From Oscillospiraceae bacterium (GTDB taxonomy: Bacteria > Bacillota > Clostridia > Oscillospirales > UBA929): a DNA stretch of 35,583 bases. The stretch lies in assembly GCA_031254195.1 (NCBI GenBank), contig JAIRUW010000053.1, forward strand, positions 1-35,583, given 5' to 3'. Below, one piece after another: positions 15,197 through 25,184 of the stretch (position 1 is its first letter; every line of letters begins with the position of its first letter). The position numbers were made by a program, and so were the translations under genes. Under the pieces are notes generated by a model. That model did no database searches. It was not told where the DNA came from and saw nothing but the letters and a program-made list of their open reading frames with translations.

Positions 15197-16524
15197 TTTG
15201 AACATCCTCTCAATTTTCTGAATATAAGCCTATAGGAGATAATCAGCAGCAACGTTGCAGGAACCCATCCGGCCGGATCAGCCAGCAGGACGCCTGTCTC
15301 GCCTAGAACCGGCGTCAGAAACAGTACCGCCGCGATACGGAATGCCAGCTCCGCAAAGCCGGATAATACCGGAATAAGCGGTTTGCCGATCCCTTGTAAC
15401 GCCGAGCGGTATAGAAACAGCAGATAGAGCACCGGCAATCCATACGCCAGCAATTGCAGCTGCCGCATCCCGGCGTCCAGCACGGCGGCAACCTGATCGT
15501 GGTCGCCCTCCACTAAAAGCCCCAGAATAAAGCGTCCGCAAAGCAGTGATAAAGCCATGATGATTCCCGAAGACACCAGCATCAGCCGCAATCCGGCTCT
15601 AACGCCTTGCTTGACGCGGTCGATCCTGCCGGCGCCGAAATTTTGCGCTACAAAAGTCGCGACTGCAGCTTCCCCTGCCCCTGCGGCGACCAGCAAAAGG
15701 CTGTACATCCGTTTGGCGGCGGCGACCCCGGCGACAAACTCCGCACCGTAGCCGTTGATATGCCACTGTACGATCAGCCCGCCAATCTCGATCGAAGCAT
15801 TGCGCAGGCCAAGAGGAAGGCCCAGTCGCAACAGCGCCTTGGCCGATTGACGGTCTCCTTTGAAGCCGCAATCTTTCAATGCTCCGGTCTTACGCAAGAT
15901 AACAAAGCAGTATATGCAAGCGAAAGACTGTGCCAGCAGTGTAGCGGCGGCAATGCCGGCCATTCCGAACGGTATGACCAGCGCGATGTCCAGCGCGATG
16001 TTCAAAACCGACGCTATAATCATTGCCCGAAGCGGCGTTTGGCTGTCACCCATCGCCCGAAGCGCCGCGCCCAGTAGGTTATAGGCAAACGTAATCAGCA
16101 TTCCGCCCAGCAGAATACTCAAATATAGTGCCGCGCCGTCCAGCAGCTCCGGCGGAGTGTTGAGCAGTCTTAGCAGCGCTCTGCTCCCCAGCCCGCCGGC
16201 GAGTCCAATCCCGACGCCAAGCGCCGCCGTTATATAAACGGCGGTCACAAAGGCGCGTCGCAGCCCGTCCATATCCTTTGCACCGAAGCGCTGAGCAAAA
16301 ACTGTGCCGAAACCGTGCGACGTACCAAGAACGGCGCTCATGACCAGCCAAAAGGTACTGCCTGTCGCGCCGACAGAAGCGAACGCCTCCACACCGAGCA
16401 TCCGTCCCACGACCGCGCTGTCGGCCAACGAGTAAACCATTTGCAGCACGTTGGTCAACAGCAGCGGTATAGAAAAACGTAGCATCAACCGGATGGGCTT
16501 CCCATCCGTCATGTTTTTTAGCAC
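15193..16524 (-). CDS. MATE-family efflux transporter
   Basis: 443 residues with about 12 hydrophobic helices in the two-bundle MATE layout. The N-terminus MTDGKPIRLMLRFSIPLLLTNVLQMVYSLADSAVVGRMLG is diagnostic for the bacterial NorM/DinF-related cluster, as are the internal PLRAMIIASVLNIALD and AVATFVAQNFGAG motifs. It exports cationic or aromatic compounds using a sodium or proton gradient; the substrate is unknown. The GTG at 16524 directly follows the GH3 stop; an ATG at 16513 (MTDGKP) is an alternative start and fits the family N-terminus equally well. Neither has a clear ribosome site, so translation probably depends on coupling to GH3. It is part of the same operon as the ABC transporter. 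Confidence 0.9.
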   Translation of the reverse strand: MLKNMTDGKPIRLMLRFSIPLLLTNVLQMVYSLADSAVVGRMLGVEAFASVGATGSTFWLVMSAVLGTSHGFGTVFAQRFGAKDMDGLRRAFVTAVYITAALGVGIGLAGGLGSRALLRLLNTPPELLDGAALYLSILLGGMLITFAYNLLGAALRAMGDSQTPLRAMIIASVLNIALDIALVIPFGMAGIAAATLLAQSFACIYCFVILRKTGALKDCGFKGDRQSAKALLRLGLPLGLRNASIEIGGLIVQWHINGYGAEFVAGVAAAKRMYSLLLVAAGAGEAAVATFVAQNFGAGRIDRVKQGVRAGLRLMLVSSGIIMALSLLCGRFILGLLVEGDHDQVAAVLDAGMRQLQLLAYGLPVLYLLFLYRSALQGIGKPLIPVLSGFAELAFRIAAVLFLTPVLGETGVLLADPAGWVPATLLLIISYRLIFRKLRGCSK

Positions 16525-18780
16525 TTATTGATTAAACTGAGCGTCAAGCATCGCCTGAAATCCTTCCAGTGTCGCGCCGGGTTTGCCCATCATCAGCAAC
16601 GAGCGCATATTCATATCCTGCATCATTTTCTCAAACATGAACCCAAGCGAACCCGGTTCATTTTCCCCTTGCGCAAACATCGGCGCCTGCGCGGCCAGCC
16701 CTTTGACAAACTCCGGGCCGCCCGGCAACCGCAGGATGTCGCGGAACGGTGTATTAACGTCTACGAAAAACGGGATCTGCACCGTTGACGAGACGTTTAC
16801 CTCCGTCTCCAGCGCAATGTCGCGCGAGGAGCGGGCTGCTATGACGCGGTATGCGCCGGACAGAACGTGAAAATCTTTGATTTTCGTGTTATAGTAGGAA
16901 AACGCAGACTTGTCGAGGACAAACGATACGGTTTTTGTCTCTCCCGGCTGCAAGAAAACCTTTTCAAATCCGCGCAGTTCCTTTTGCGCGCGAATCAATC
17001 TTTCGTCTTGCTGCATCGGCCCGATATAAAGCTGCACGATCTCCTTGCCGGCAGTTTTCCCGGTATTGGTAACATCCACGGTCACTGTCAGCATCTCCGT
17101 ATCGTCGATCGCCGGGGCACTCAATGTCATCTTTGAGTACGTAAAGGCCGTGTAGCTCAGGCCGTGTCCGAACGGGAACAGCACATCCATCTCCTTGGTA
17201 TCGTAATACCGGTAGCCGACAAAAATGCCCTCGCGGTATTCGGCGGCGTCGCCTTCTCCGCCAAAAAAGAGATACGACGGGTTATCGCTGAGTTTTTTGG
17301 GAAAACTCTCGGCCAGCTTCCCGCAGGGGTTGGACGCTCCAAACAGGATATCGGCAACAGCGCCGCCGCCTGCCTGCCCGCCCAAGTAAGCCTCTAGGAT
17401 CGCGCCCGCCTTGCCGGCCCACGGCATTTCGACCGGCGCGCCGTTATACAGTATGACCACCAATTTCGGGTTGGCGGCGGCGACCGCTTCGATCAAACGG
17501 ACATGTCCGCCGGGCAGACGCATATGCTCACGGTCAAAGCCCTCCGATTCATACGCGGGCGGCAATCCGGCGAAGAGAACGCAAATGTCGGCGGCCTTCG
17601 CCGCGGCGACCGCCTCAGCCTCCAGCGCAGGGTTGGCCTCTTCGCAGTCATGGATAGAGTACCCCTTGCAGTAGGTCACCTTGGCGTATTCCGCGGCGCC
17701 GTCCAGCGCGCTGATCATTGTAATCGGATTGACCTGAGAGCTGCCCGCCCCCTGATACCGCGGCTTCTCGGCAAACTCGCCGATAAACGCGATTTTTGCA
17801 TCCTTTTTCAGCGGCAGCAGTCCGTCGTTTTTCAAGAGTACCATCGACTCGGCGGCAATTTTTCTTGCCAGCACGTTGTGTTTGTCTTTGTCAAAGGCTG
17901 TCCTCTCCCCGTTCCCTTTGACGCGCTCAAGGAGGTTGAGCAACCGCTCCACCGCAAGGTCGAGCACCGCTTCCTCCAGTTGCCCGGACTTGACGGCAGC
18001 GATGATTTTATTGTCATTATAGTCACTGGTGCTGGGCATTTCCAGTTCCAAGCCTGCGGCCAATGCCTTCACCCTGTCGTTGACCGCGCCCCAGTCGCTG
18101 ACGACGATGCCTTCAAAGCCCCACTGGCCGCGCAGTATTTCCGTCAGCAAGAGATGGTTTTCGGAAGCGTACTCGCCGTTGAGCCGGTTATACGAGCACA
18201 TGACAGTGGCGGGCTGCGCCTCTTGAACGGCCTTCTTAAAGGCGGGGAAAAAAATCTCATGGAGCGTACGCTCGTCTACACGCGAATCGCTGGAAAAACG
18301 GCGTGTCTCCTGATTATTGGCGGCGTAGTGCTTCAAGCTCGTGCCGATACCTTTGGACTGCACCCCCTTGATGTGCGCGGTCGTCATTTCCCCGGACAGA
18401 TACGGGTCTTCGGAGAAATACTCAAAATTGCGCCCGCAAAGCGGCGATCTTTTGATATTGGTACCCGGCCCCAAGAGTATCCGCACATCCTCGGCAACAC
18501 ACTCGTCCCCCAGCGCCTCCCCCATCTCACGCAGCAGTTCCCGGTCGAACGAGCAGGCCGATAATACCGCAGGCGGAAAACAGGTGGAGGGTACGCTCTG
18601 CGCAATCCCCAGATGGTCGGTATCGCCCGACTGTTTGCGCAACCCATGCGGCCCGTCGGTCATCATGATAGACGGCACGCCCAGACGTTCGACAGCCTTC
18701 GTTTCCCAAAAGCCCAAGCCTGAGCAAAGAGATGCCTTTTCTTCCAGTGTCATTTGAGAGATTATGTTTTGAATATTCAT
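16525..18780 (-). CDS. Glycoside hydrolase family 3 beta-glycosidase
   Basis: 751 residues, typical GH3 three-domain enzyme releasing beta-linked sugars (often glucose or xylose) from the non-reducing end. The (beta/alpha)8 domain (1-290) has TDGPHGLRKQ, GPGTNIKRSPLCGRNFEYFSEDP and nucleophile Asp229 in FEGIVVSDWGAV. The alpha/beta sandwich (300-510) has VLLKNDGLLPL and the acid/base Glu in YESEGFDREHM (411/413). The C-terminal fibronectin-III-like domain begins near VGYRYYDTKEMDVLFPFGHGLSYTAF. No signal peptide, so it acts in the cytoplasm on imported oligosaccharides. The extra C-terminal ~70 residues with Met-rich MMQDMNMRSLLMMG are less conserved. GAGGTG precedes the ATG, which lies two bases after the oppF-type stop, so it is tightly co-transcribed. 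Confidence 0.93.
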   Translation of the reverse strand: MNIQNIISQMTLEEKASLCSGLGFWETKAVERLGVPSIMMTDGPHGLRKQSGDTDHLGIAQSVPSTCFPPAVLSACSFDRELLREMGEALGDECVAEDVRILLGPGTNIKRSPLCGRNFEYFSEDPYLSGEMTTAHIKGVQSKGIGTSLKHYAANNQETRRFSSDSRVDERTLHEIFFPAFKKAVQEAQPATVMCSYNRLNGEYASENHLLLTEILRGQWGFEGIVVSDWGAVNDRVKALAAGLELEMPSTSDYNDNKIIAAVKSGQLEEAVLDLAVERLLNLLERVKGNGERTAFDKDKHNVLARKIAAESMVLLKNDGLLPLKKDAKIAFIGEFAEKPRYQGAGSSQVNPITMISALDGAAEYAKVTYCKGYSIHDCEEANPALEAEAVAAAKAADICVLFAGLPPAYESEGFDREHMRLPGGHVRLIEAVAAANPKLVVILYNGAPVEMPWAGKAGAILEAYLGGQAGGGAVADILFGASNPCGKLAESFPKKLSDNPSYLFFGGEGDAAEYREGIFVGYRYYDTKEMDVLFPFGHGLSYTAFTYSKMTLSAPAIDDTEMLTVTVDVTNTGKTAGKEIVQLYIGPMQQDERLIRAQKELRGFEKVFLQPGETKTVSFVLDKSAFSYYNTKIKDFHVLSGAYRVIAARSSRDIALETEVNVSSTVQIPFFVDVNTPFRDILRLPGGPEFVKGLAAQAPMFAQGENEPGSLGFMFEKMMQDMNMRSLLMMGKPGATLEGFQAMLDAQFNQ

Positions 18781-18782
18781 AC

Positions 18783-19658
18783 TTACACCTCTATGTTGAT
18801 AGGTTGTGGCGAACTAAAGCGCTCCTCCTGTGTCATTGGACGTTTCCTTTTGCTAAATTCCCACGGTTCGTGGATTTTCGGCACATCGGTAAGCAGACGT
18901 TTTGTATACTCCGCCTTGGGGTTGAGGATGACCTCGTTGGCCGAGCCGAACTCGACAATTTTGCCGCGCTCCATAATATAGACAGAATCCGAAACATAGT
19001 ATGCCAGCCCGATATCGTGCGTAATGAAAATAATCATCATGCCTGTCTCCTTACGCAACTCCATCAGCATATCGAGGATGGTAGCGCGCGAACAGGCGTC
19101 AATCATCGAGGTTGGCTCGTCGGCCAGCAGTATCTTCGGCTTTAGGAGGAAAATGCGGGCGATCATCAGCCGTTGCATCTGCCCGCCTGATAGCTCAAAG
19201 GGGTACTTGTTGGTCATTTCTTCATATTTTAGGTTGACAAATCTGCACGCTTCCGTCATCATTTCGATCTTTTTTTCCTTAGACAAGCCGCGCCCGCCGC
19301 GCATGTGGATGCAATCCAGCAACACCGCGTCGATCTTCTTAAAAATATTGTAGGACGAAAAGGGATCCTGAAATATAGCCTGAATACCCTTCCAATACTC
19401 CTTTTTCTTCCTATGCGAGCGGATATCTCGTTTCTGGCCCATAAAAAAGATATCACCCTCGGTTACGCTGATTAAACCGAGCAACATCTTAACCAAAGTG
19501 GTCTTGCCACTGCCCGACTCTCCTACGATCGAGATCAGTTCTCCTGAGTAGAAGCTAAAATCCACATGGTCCACGGCTACCGTTTTTCTTTCCCCGAAGC
19601 CGAAAACCTTGGTGACGCCTGTTCCGCTTAGGCAGAGCTCCTTTTTCTCATTGCTCAT
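18783..19658 (-). CDS. Oligopeptide/oligosaccharide ABC transporter ATPase (OppF/DppF type)
   Basis: 291 residues. Complete ABC domain: Walker [11 protein letters not shown]-loop region IFQDPFSS, signature LSGGQMQR, Walker [10 protein letters not shown] and switch ITHD. It pairs with the ATPase encoded just upstream to power the two permeases. I start at the ATG at 19658 (MSNEKKEL), which overlaps the preceding gene by 11 bases and has GGGAGG at good spacing; a much longer in-frame start at 19784 would run deep into the upstream gene and lacks any family similarity. It lacks the C-terminal zinc-type Cys cluster found in its partner. Neighbouring glycosidases suggest an oligosaccharide rather than a peptide as cargo. 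Confidence 0.92.
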   Translation of the reverse strand: MSNEKKELCLSGTGVTKVFGFGERKTVAVDHVDFSFYSGELISIVGESGSGKTTLVKMLLGLISVTEGDIFFMGQKRDIRSHRKKKEYWKGIQAIFQDPFSSYNIFKKIDAVLLDCIHMRGGRGLSKEKKIEMMTEACRFVNLKYEEMTNKYPFELSGGQMQRLMIARIFLLKPKILLADEPTSMIDACSRATILDMLMELRKETGMMIIFITHDIGLAYYVSDSVYIMERGKIVEFGSANEVILNPKAEYTKRLLTDVPKIHEPWEFSKRKRPMTQEERFSSPQPINIEV

Positions 19659-20658
19659 TGCGATAAGCCTCCCTGAGTTCTGTTTCGGGTATGATACAGC
19701 GGCTGCCTCGTCCGTCGCAAAGCTCTTCAAACGGGACGCTGGCCGTCTTGCACTGTGGCTTGACATACTTGCAACGCGGCGCAAAACGGCAGCCGTCCGG
19801 CGGTTTTTTTAGGTTAGGCGGCGTTCCTGGAATTGCTGTGAGTTTGACGTCACGCGTACCGTCTTCGGGGACAATAATAGATCCCATCAAGCCCTTTGAG
19901 TACGGGTGAAGCGGGTCAAAAATCATCTGATCCGCCGAGCCTCTTTCCACAATCTGTCCGGCATACATGACCATGATGTCGTCGGTGACGTTATACAATA
20001 GCGGCAACTCGTGCGTAATAAAGATCATCGACTTGATATACCCTAGCTCCATCAGATCGTGGATCATCTTAATCACCATCTTCTGGCTAGTCACGTCGAG
20101 GGCGGAGGACGGTTCGTCGGCAATTAAGATTTTGGGCGATAGGATGGTTGAAACGGCGATGACAGTACGCTGTTTCATGCCGCCCGATAGCTCCACTGCG
20201 TGCTTTTGCAGCGTGTCGGCGGGGAGGTTGAGAATCTCAAACCGCTCCCTTGCGAGATCGTATATATCACCTTTGGTCGCTTTGGGGTTGTGTGCCCGTA
20301 TGACGTCTTCGATAAACCGTATAATCCTCTGCGTAGGGTTGAGCGCGTTCATGGCCGCCTGCGGGATATAAGCAATCTCGTTGCCTAAGACATTTTTGCG
20401 CACATCGTCGGGATGCCTGTTTGAAATATTGCTCCCATCGATGATGATATCGCCTTTGATATAGTGCAGCGGTGCAAAATAATACCCCATCAGGCTGAGA
20501 GCCAGCGTAGATTTCCCGCAGCCCGATTCGCCCGCGATGCCCAGCGACCGCCCCTCTTCCACCTTGAATGATACATCATTGACGGCATAGACGCCTTCCC
20601 CGAAACGGGTAATATACTTTGTAGAGAGGTGATTGACCTCGAGTATTACCTTTCCCAT
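19648..20658 (-). CDS. Oligopeptide/oligosaccharide ABC transporter ATPase (OppD/DppD type)
   Basis: 336 residues. Walker [10 protein letters not shown], signature LSGGMKQRT, Walker [14 protein letters not shown], switch ITHE. The C-terminal oligopeptide-type extension [15 protein letters not shown] holds the Cys pattern that in this family can carry an iron-sulfur cluster. It forms the nucleotide-binding pair with the OppF-like protein. The start at 20658 follows an AGGGGGTG ribosome site, 11 bases after the permease stop. Part of the minus-strand SBP-permease-permease-ATPase-ATPase-GH3 operon. Confidence 0.93.
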   Translation of the reverse strand: MGKVILEVNHLSTKYITRFGEGVYAVNDVSFKVEEGRSLGIAGESGCGKSTLALSLMGYYFAPLHYIKGDIIIDGSNISNRHPDDVRKNVLGNEIAYIPQAAMNALNPTQRIIRFIEDVIRAHNPKATKGDIYDLARERFEILNLPADTLQKHAVELSGGMKQRTVIAVSTILSPKILIADEPSSALDVTSQKMVIKMIHDLMELGYIKSMIFITHELPLLYNVTDDIMVMYAGQIVERGSADQMIFDPLHPYSKGLMGSIIVPEDGTRDVKLTAIPGTPPNLKKPPDGCRFAPRCKYVKPQCKTASVPFEELCDGRGSRCIIPETELREAYRNEQ

Positions 20659-20669
20659 ATCAACACCCC

Positions 20670-21920
20670 CTAATCCCGCAGCTGCGGGTTGAATATCTGA
20701 TCCAGCCCTGTGTTCATCAGGTTAAGCGAAAACGAGACAAGCGCGATGACCAAAACGACCGGGTAATACGCCCACCACGCGCCGCTGATATGCGCGGTGT
20801 ATCTCATGGCCCAGTCCATCATTAGGCCCAGCGTAGCCGTATCGGTCGTTTTCGGGCCAAGGCCCAGCATCGAAAGACCGGCTTCGGCCAGAATCCCCGA
20901 AGATATTTGCAAGATAAACGCCATAACCACATAGGAGGCGATATACGGCAGAATATCTGTTATAATGAGCCTCGGCAGCGAGTGGCCGCTTAGCTTGCTT
21001 AGATTTACATGGTCGCGGCTGCGCAGAGAAATGACCTGTGCCCGCACAGAACGGGTTGTCCAAACCCATGAGGTCAGGCCGATGACGATCGCGACAGTCG
21101 TAACCCCGCGCTGTGATTGGTCGATGCTGTAGGCGATCAAGATCAGCAGCACAAACCCGGGGATGACGGTGAAGAGGTTGGAAAAAAACATAATGATATC
21201 GTCCGCCACGCCCCCGAGATAACCGGCCAGCAGCCCGAGCAGCAGACCTATCAGGGTGGCAACGGTACCGGCGATCAAGCCGATTTGCAGTGAGGTGCCG
21301 ATGGCCGACACAAGCTCTCTAAAGGTGTCGCGCCCGAAATTGTCGGTGCCGAGCGGCAAACGGATCACATTGGCGACGTCACTGACATTGACATAGTCTG
21401 TCTCTGTAACCATTTTTTTGCGCACATATTCGCCGGTATCAGGATCAAGCTCGCCGACCTCAATATCCTCGGACTCAAAGATTCCCGCCAGCTTGTCGTC
21501 CAGCCGGGCAAAATACCTGTTTTCCGCAATTGTACTGCCGAGCCTTAGCTCCGGGTCATAGTTGTTCCACCAAAGAGCCAGCAAATCATGGGTTTGCTCG
21601 ATATCTACGGCTTCCTCGGGCAAGCCGAAGCGCAGTAAGTAATCCTTGATATTCAGCCTGTCTTCGTTCGAGAGCTTGCTGTCGATCCGCTTTTCCGCGG
21701 CTCCGGGCAGCTTGAAGGTATATGTGCGCTGCGTGTTCAGGCTGTCGTAGACCGAGACATAGGTGCCGGGCTTGATAAAGGAATTCAGCCCAATCATTTG
21801 CAGCGGATTGCCGGGGCTGATAATGGGGTAGATGACGGCGAGCAGCAGAATGGCGGAGAAGATGACAAACCCCGTCACGAACTTGCCCGAACGGAAAACC
21901 TGACGCAAGGTGTTTTTCAT
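20670..21920 (-). CDS. ABC permease, OppC/DppC type, with extracellular insertion
   Basis: 416 residues. First helix at about 16-36 ([20 protein letters not shown]), then about 150 hydrophilic residues, then the standard permease core from [16 protein letters not shown] onward with five helices and the ATPase-contact (EAA-type) loop near [24 protein letters not shown]. DppC-type proteins are usually near 300 residues; the extra length is this outside-facing segment between helices 1 and 2, containing a charged helical part ([23 protein letters not shown]) and a Tyr/Asp-rich part. Such an insert could touch the binding protein or the substrate; this is inference. Start ATG at 21920 after a GGGGGGAGAG stretch. 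Confidence 0.92.
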   Translation of the reverse strand: MKNTLRQVFRSGKFVTGFVIFSAILLLAVIYPIISPGNPLQMIGLNSFIKPGTYVSVYDSLNTQRTYTFKLPGAAEKRIDSKLSNEDRLNIKDYLLRFGLPEEAVDIEQTHDLLALWWNNYDPELRLGSTIAENRYFARLDDKLAGIFESEDIEVGELDPDTGEYVRKKMVTETDYVNVSDVANVIRLPLGTDNFGRDTFRELVSAIGTSLQIGLIAGTVATLIGLLLGLLAGYLGGVADDIIMFFSNLFTVIPGFVLLILIAYSIDQSQRGVTTVAIVIGLTSWVWTTRSVRAQVISLRSRDHVNLSKLSGHSLPRLIITDILPYIASYVVMAFILQISSGILAEAGLSMLGLGPKTTDTATLGLMMDWAMRYTAHISGAWWAYYPVVLVIALVSFSLNLMNTGLDQIFNPQLRD

Positions 21921-21934
21921 ACTCTCTCTCCCCC

Positions 21935-22939
21935 CTATTCATACTGCGCGGCTTTCACGCGCGGGTCGATCAAGCCGTAGATGATATCCAAAAGGAATAC
22001 CGTCACAAGCACCATGATCGTGATGATCAGCGTGGAAGCCCCTATCAGCGGATAATCGCTCTCCCGGATGCCCCGCAGCAACGTCGTTCCGAGGCCGGGA
22101 TAAGAGAAGATGATTTCGGCGACCAGCGCGCCGCCGATCATGGTTCCGATCGAGAGCGCCAGGCCGGTTATTTGCGGCAGCATGGCGTTGCGGAAGACAT
22201 AGCCTACGATCTTGCGGTCTTTGATGCCCATGTAGCGGCTGTATTTTACATAGTCGGCGTTAAGCTCATAAATGCTCATGGAGCGCATACCGAGGGACTG
22301 CCCTCCGATCGAGATCAGCACGATCGACCAAAACGGCAGATGGTAATGCTTGATGATGCCCGTAAAAAACGTCCAGCTGAAACTGGGGATCATACCGGCA
22401 GGGTAACCGCCCTGAACAGGGAGCATTCCGAGATTGATGGCAAATACCGACAACAGAATCACGGCCATGCCAAAAGCGGGAAAGCCACCCAAAAACAGCG
22501 TAACAGGCATAAGTACCTTGTCGAAGCCTTTACGGATGTAAGCAGCCAGCGCCCCTAAAATATTGCCGAGGATCCACCCCGTTATAATGGCGGGGAACTG
22601 CAAGCCTATCGTCCATGGCAAAGCCGATTTAATTATATCGGATACAGGGGTCGGGTAGCGTGAAAACGATTTCCCGAAGTTCCCCTGAAACAGATTTTTT
22701 ACGTAAATGAAGAACTGCTGAATAACCGGCTTGTCAAGGCCGAAATCACGTTGGTAACTCTCATAAATCGCTTGGGTGGAAGACGAGTCGTTGACGCCCG
22801 CGGCTACCCTTCCCACGATGATGGCAACCGGGTCGCCCGGCATCATACGCGGTAAAACAAAATTGAGTATGACTGCCGCCACTAATGTAATAAGAAACCA
22901 CACAATTTTTTTGGTGAAGTATTTGCGATAGCCTTTCAC
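21935..22939 (-). CDS. ABC permease, OppB/DppB type
   Basis: 334 residues, six predicted helices. The N-terminal [11 protein letters not shown] and the loop [36 protein letters not shown] (EAA-type ATPase-contact motif) are diagnostic for the DppB group, as is the ending [22 protein letters not shown]. It forms the translocation channel with the OppC-type protein. GTG start at 22939 after a GGGGGTGGG ribosome site. It is first of the membrane components after the binding-protein gene, separated from it by a 90-base gap with a strong hairpin. Confidence 0.93.
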   Translation of the reverse strand: MKGYRKYFTKKIVWFLITLVAAVILNFVLPRMMPGDPVAIIVGRVAAGVNDSSSTQAIYESYQRDFGLDKPVIQQFFIYVKNLFQGNFGKSFSRYPTPVSDIIKSALPWTIGLQFPAIITGWILGNILGALAAYIRKGFDKVLMPVTLFLGGFPAFGMAVILLSVFAINLGMLPVQGGYPAGMIPSFSWTFFTGIIKHYHLPFWSIVLISIGGQSLGMRSMSIYELNADYVKYSRYMGIKDRKIVGYVFRNAMLPQITGLALSIGTMIGGALVAEIIFSYPGLGTTLLRGIRESDYPLIGASTLIITIMVLVTVFLLDIIYGLIDPRVKAAQYE

Positions 22940-22976
22940 GCGGAACCCACCCCCGATAAATGTTCCTATTCAAGAA

Positions 22977-23016
22977 GAGGCGGCCATGCTTCTATTGAGT
23001 GAAACATGACCGCCTC
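22977..23016 (-). terminator. Intra-operon hairpin between binding protein and permease genes
   Basis: On the minus strand, arms GAGGCGGTCATG and CATGGCCGCCTC (12 pairs, one G-U) around a 16-base loop, followed by a weak U-rich stretch TTCTTGAATA. Such a structure can end part of the transcription or protect the 3' end of the binding-protein message, giving more binding protein than transporter. Either role is inference. Confidence 0.6.
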
Positions 23017-23028
23017 CGGCTGCTTTTA

Positions 23029-24930
23029 TTAGCTCAGTCTGAGATTGTAGAGGTCGGCGATCGCGTAGCCGCTGATACAGTTGACCGGCGGAACATTGCG
23101 GCCGTCGCCCTGCTCGGTGAATCCGGTCCAAACCGACTCGTTGACGATGTGGAACTTCTCAGGACGGTACATCAGCGAGAAGGAAGGCACCTCGGTGAGA
23201 TAAATCTCAACCAGCCTGGTGTACATTTCTTTCAGCTTGGCGCTGTCGGACTCCTGCGGGATGGCGGCGATAAGCTGGTCAACCTCGTCGTTGACGTATT
23301 GGCCAAAGTTGCCGCCCCAGTTGCCGTCGGTGCCGACAAAGGTAGTGCTGAGAAGAGCGCGGATACGGCTCCAGGGTTGTGCCGGGGAGATGCCCTGCGT
23401 CGAGAACATAAAGATGTCATACTCATCTTGGAAAGCGGAGGTCAGGTGGGTCTGATAGACCGACCAGTCGGGGAAGAACGTGACCATTTCAATGCCGATC
23501 GCTTCGCCGGCATCGGCCACGATGTGCATAGCAGCTTCCCAATCACTCCAGCCGCTCGGGCAGGAAACCGTATAGGAAAGTTTTTGGCCGTCGATCTCGC
23601 GGTAGCCGCTGTCGCCGATCAGGATTCCGGCGTCATCAAGCAGTTTTTTCGCGCCTTCGATGTCATTGCCTACCCATTGCAGGCTAGATACGGAGTTTCT
23701 GTCGTACATGGCTTGCTCGGCGGGAAGCGGGTTCATCAGTGAGCGCGGAACGTCCTTGAACGACGGGCTTTGATTGGTCATGGCGTTGGCAAGGATGAGG
23801 TCGTAATCCACAGCAATCGCGATGGCTTTCCGAACCGCGGGATTATCGAGGCCCGGCTTGCTGCTGTTCATGTTGAAATAGGCTGTGGGCATATTGGCGG
23901 AGATGAAGTAAGGCTCTTCCGCTATGTAGGTGGAAATGGGCAGACCCAATTCTTCCCAAAGCAGATGCACGTTGGCAATAAACTGCTGGCTGACGTCCAC
24001 TTCACCGACAGAAATCGCGGAGTCGCCGGCGGCATTGTTTTCGTACAGCACATTGGAAAGATATTTGGGTGTGGGCAGCTTGCCCCACATGGAGGAATGC
24101 TGTCCCCAGTAATCGTCGTCCCGGATCAGCACAATCTTGGTATCGTCGGCAAAATACTTGGTATAGGGGCCGGACCATACAACATCTTCGCTCGTATCGT
24201 CGGCTATAGCGGAGACATCGCCGCCATTGCGGTCGATCAGCTTCTCAAGCCAGGCCTTTTGCAGGATATACTGCTGGCCGAGATAGGTGACCATCAGCAG
24301 CGGGTTGGCCGCTTTGCCGTTTTCCATGACAGCTTTGATTACTACGGTCTCGTCGTCCTGGGCGACGACGTCGGCGATATACGCTTTCCAGTTGGCATTG
24401 CCGTCACGGGAATACTGCACGCCGGCTGACCATGTGAACGCCGCGTCGTGCGCGGTCACTTTGGTTCCGTCGCTCCAGTAGGCGGCCGCTTTGATCTTGT
24501 AGGACAGCTCCGTGCCGTCGGCATTCCAGGTATAACCGTCTACGCCGCCGCTGGCAAGCAGGGGATACATTTTGTTGTCCAGAATGTTGTACATATACGG
24601 CGCTTCAAACATGGGCATACGGGCGCCGTCGGGGTCCTGAGTTATGGCAAGGGCGTTGTTCATTGCGCTGGAGAAGGGGTTCCAGCCGGCGAGGGGACCC
24701 CACTGGAGACCGTTGATATACAACACTTCGGTGCGCGGAATGTCCGTAATGACTGTGGGCGCGACATACGGGTCTCTGCCCACGCTGCCGGGATCAACAG
24801 GTTCACCGGGGTTATTTGACGGGTTGCCCGGATCGGGCGATGTATCCCCGTCACCCGACGCACACGCGGCCATTGCGATGAGAAGCAGGCAGGAGACGAG
24901 AGCGAGGGCAAGCAGTCGTTTGACTTTCAT
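23029..24930 (-). CDS. Solute-binding lipoprotein, family 5 (oligosaccharide/oligopeptide)
   Basis: 633 residues. Lipoprotein signal [23 protein letters not shown] with the lipidated Cys in the MAAC box, an acidic Pro/Gly/Ser spacer ([20 protein letters not shown]) and a family 5 extracellular binding fold: [32 protein letters not shown] is the typical domain-1 motif, and [29 protein letters not shown] another. It captures the substrate outside the cell and delivers it to the permeases. The ATG at 24930 is preferred because GGAGGG precedes it at nine bases; the ATG at 24948 overlaps that site. Family 5 includes peptide, nickel and beta-glucan/mannan oligosaccharide binders; the GH3 and GH2 neighbours favour oligosaccharides. 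Confidence 0.93.
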   Translation of the reverse strand: MKVKRLLALALVSCLLLIAMAACASGDGDTSPDPGNPSNNPGEPVDPGSVGRDPYVAPTVITDIPRTEVLYINGLQWGPLAGWNPFSSAMNNALAITQDPDGARMPMFEAPYMYNILDNKMYPLLASGGVDGYTWNADGTELSYKIKAAAYWSDGTKVTAHDAAFTWSAGVQYSRDGNANWKAYIADVVAQDDETVVIKAVMENGKAANPLLMVTYLGQQYILQKAWLEKLIDRNGGDVSAIADDTSEDVVWSGPYTKYFADDTKIVLIRDDDYWGQHSSMWGKLPTPKYLSNVLYENNAAGDSAISVGEVDVSQQFIANVHLLWEELGLPISTYIAEEPYFISANMPTAYFNMNSSKPGLDNPAVRKAIAIAVDYDLILANAMTNQSPSFKDVPRSLMNPLPAEQAMYDRNSVSSLQWVGNDIEGAKKLLDDAGILIGDSGYREIDGQKLSYTVSCPSGWSDWEAAMHIVADAGEAIGIEMVTFFPDWSVYQTHLTSAFQDEYDIFMFSTQGISPAQPWSRIRALLSTTFVGTDGNWGGNFGQYVNDEVDQLIAAIPQESDSAKLKEMYTRLVEIYLTEVPSFSLMYRPEKFHIVNESVWTGFTEQGDGRNVPPVNCISGYAIADLYNLRLS

Positions 24931-25029
24931 TTTGATATATCCCTCCATTTTTTATTTATCGTCACGGCTGTAAGCCGGAACGAACGCCAAATGACAGGTG
25001 TGAAAATTCTCCAAGTAAATATTAATTTT

Positions 25030-25058
25030 ATATTAACTCTTTACCGCCGATTTGTCAA
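25030..25058 (-). promoter_or_regulatory. Sigma-A promoter of the transporter-GH3 operon
   Basis: Minus-strand -35 TTGACA (25053-25058), 17-base spacer, -10 TAATAT (25030-25035). The leader of about 95 bases contains a small CGGC/GCCG hairpin (around 24967-24979). The promoter lies in the 250-base gap shared with the divergent GH2 gene, so one regulator could serve both directions. Confidence 0.82.
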
Positions 25059-25120
25059 GCACAAAGCACAAAAAAAAGAAATAAAATTAAGGAACGGTTG
25101 TCATTATTGGCCAAACGCGG

Positions 25121-25149
25121 TTGACAGGGTTGGACATATATGGCATACT
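25121..25149 (+). promoter_or_regulatory. Sigma-A promoter of the GH2 gene
   Basis: -35 TTGACA (25121-25126), 17-base spacer, -10 CATACT (25144-25149), 36 bases before the GH2 ATG. Back to back with the transporter operon promoter. Confidence 0.78.
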
Positions 25150-25184
25150 GAATGCTGAAAACGGTATAGGAGGCTGAAGCCAGT

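Noticed and set aside
17503..18564. 353-residue plus-strand frame inside the GH3 gene
   Set aside because: Antisense to intact GH3 catalytic motifs and lacks any family similarity.
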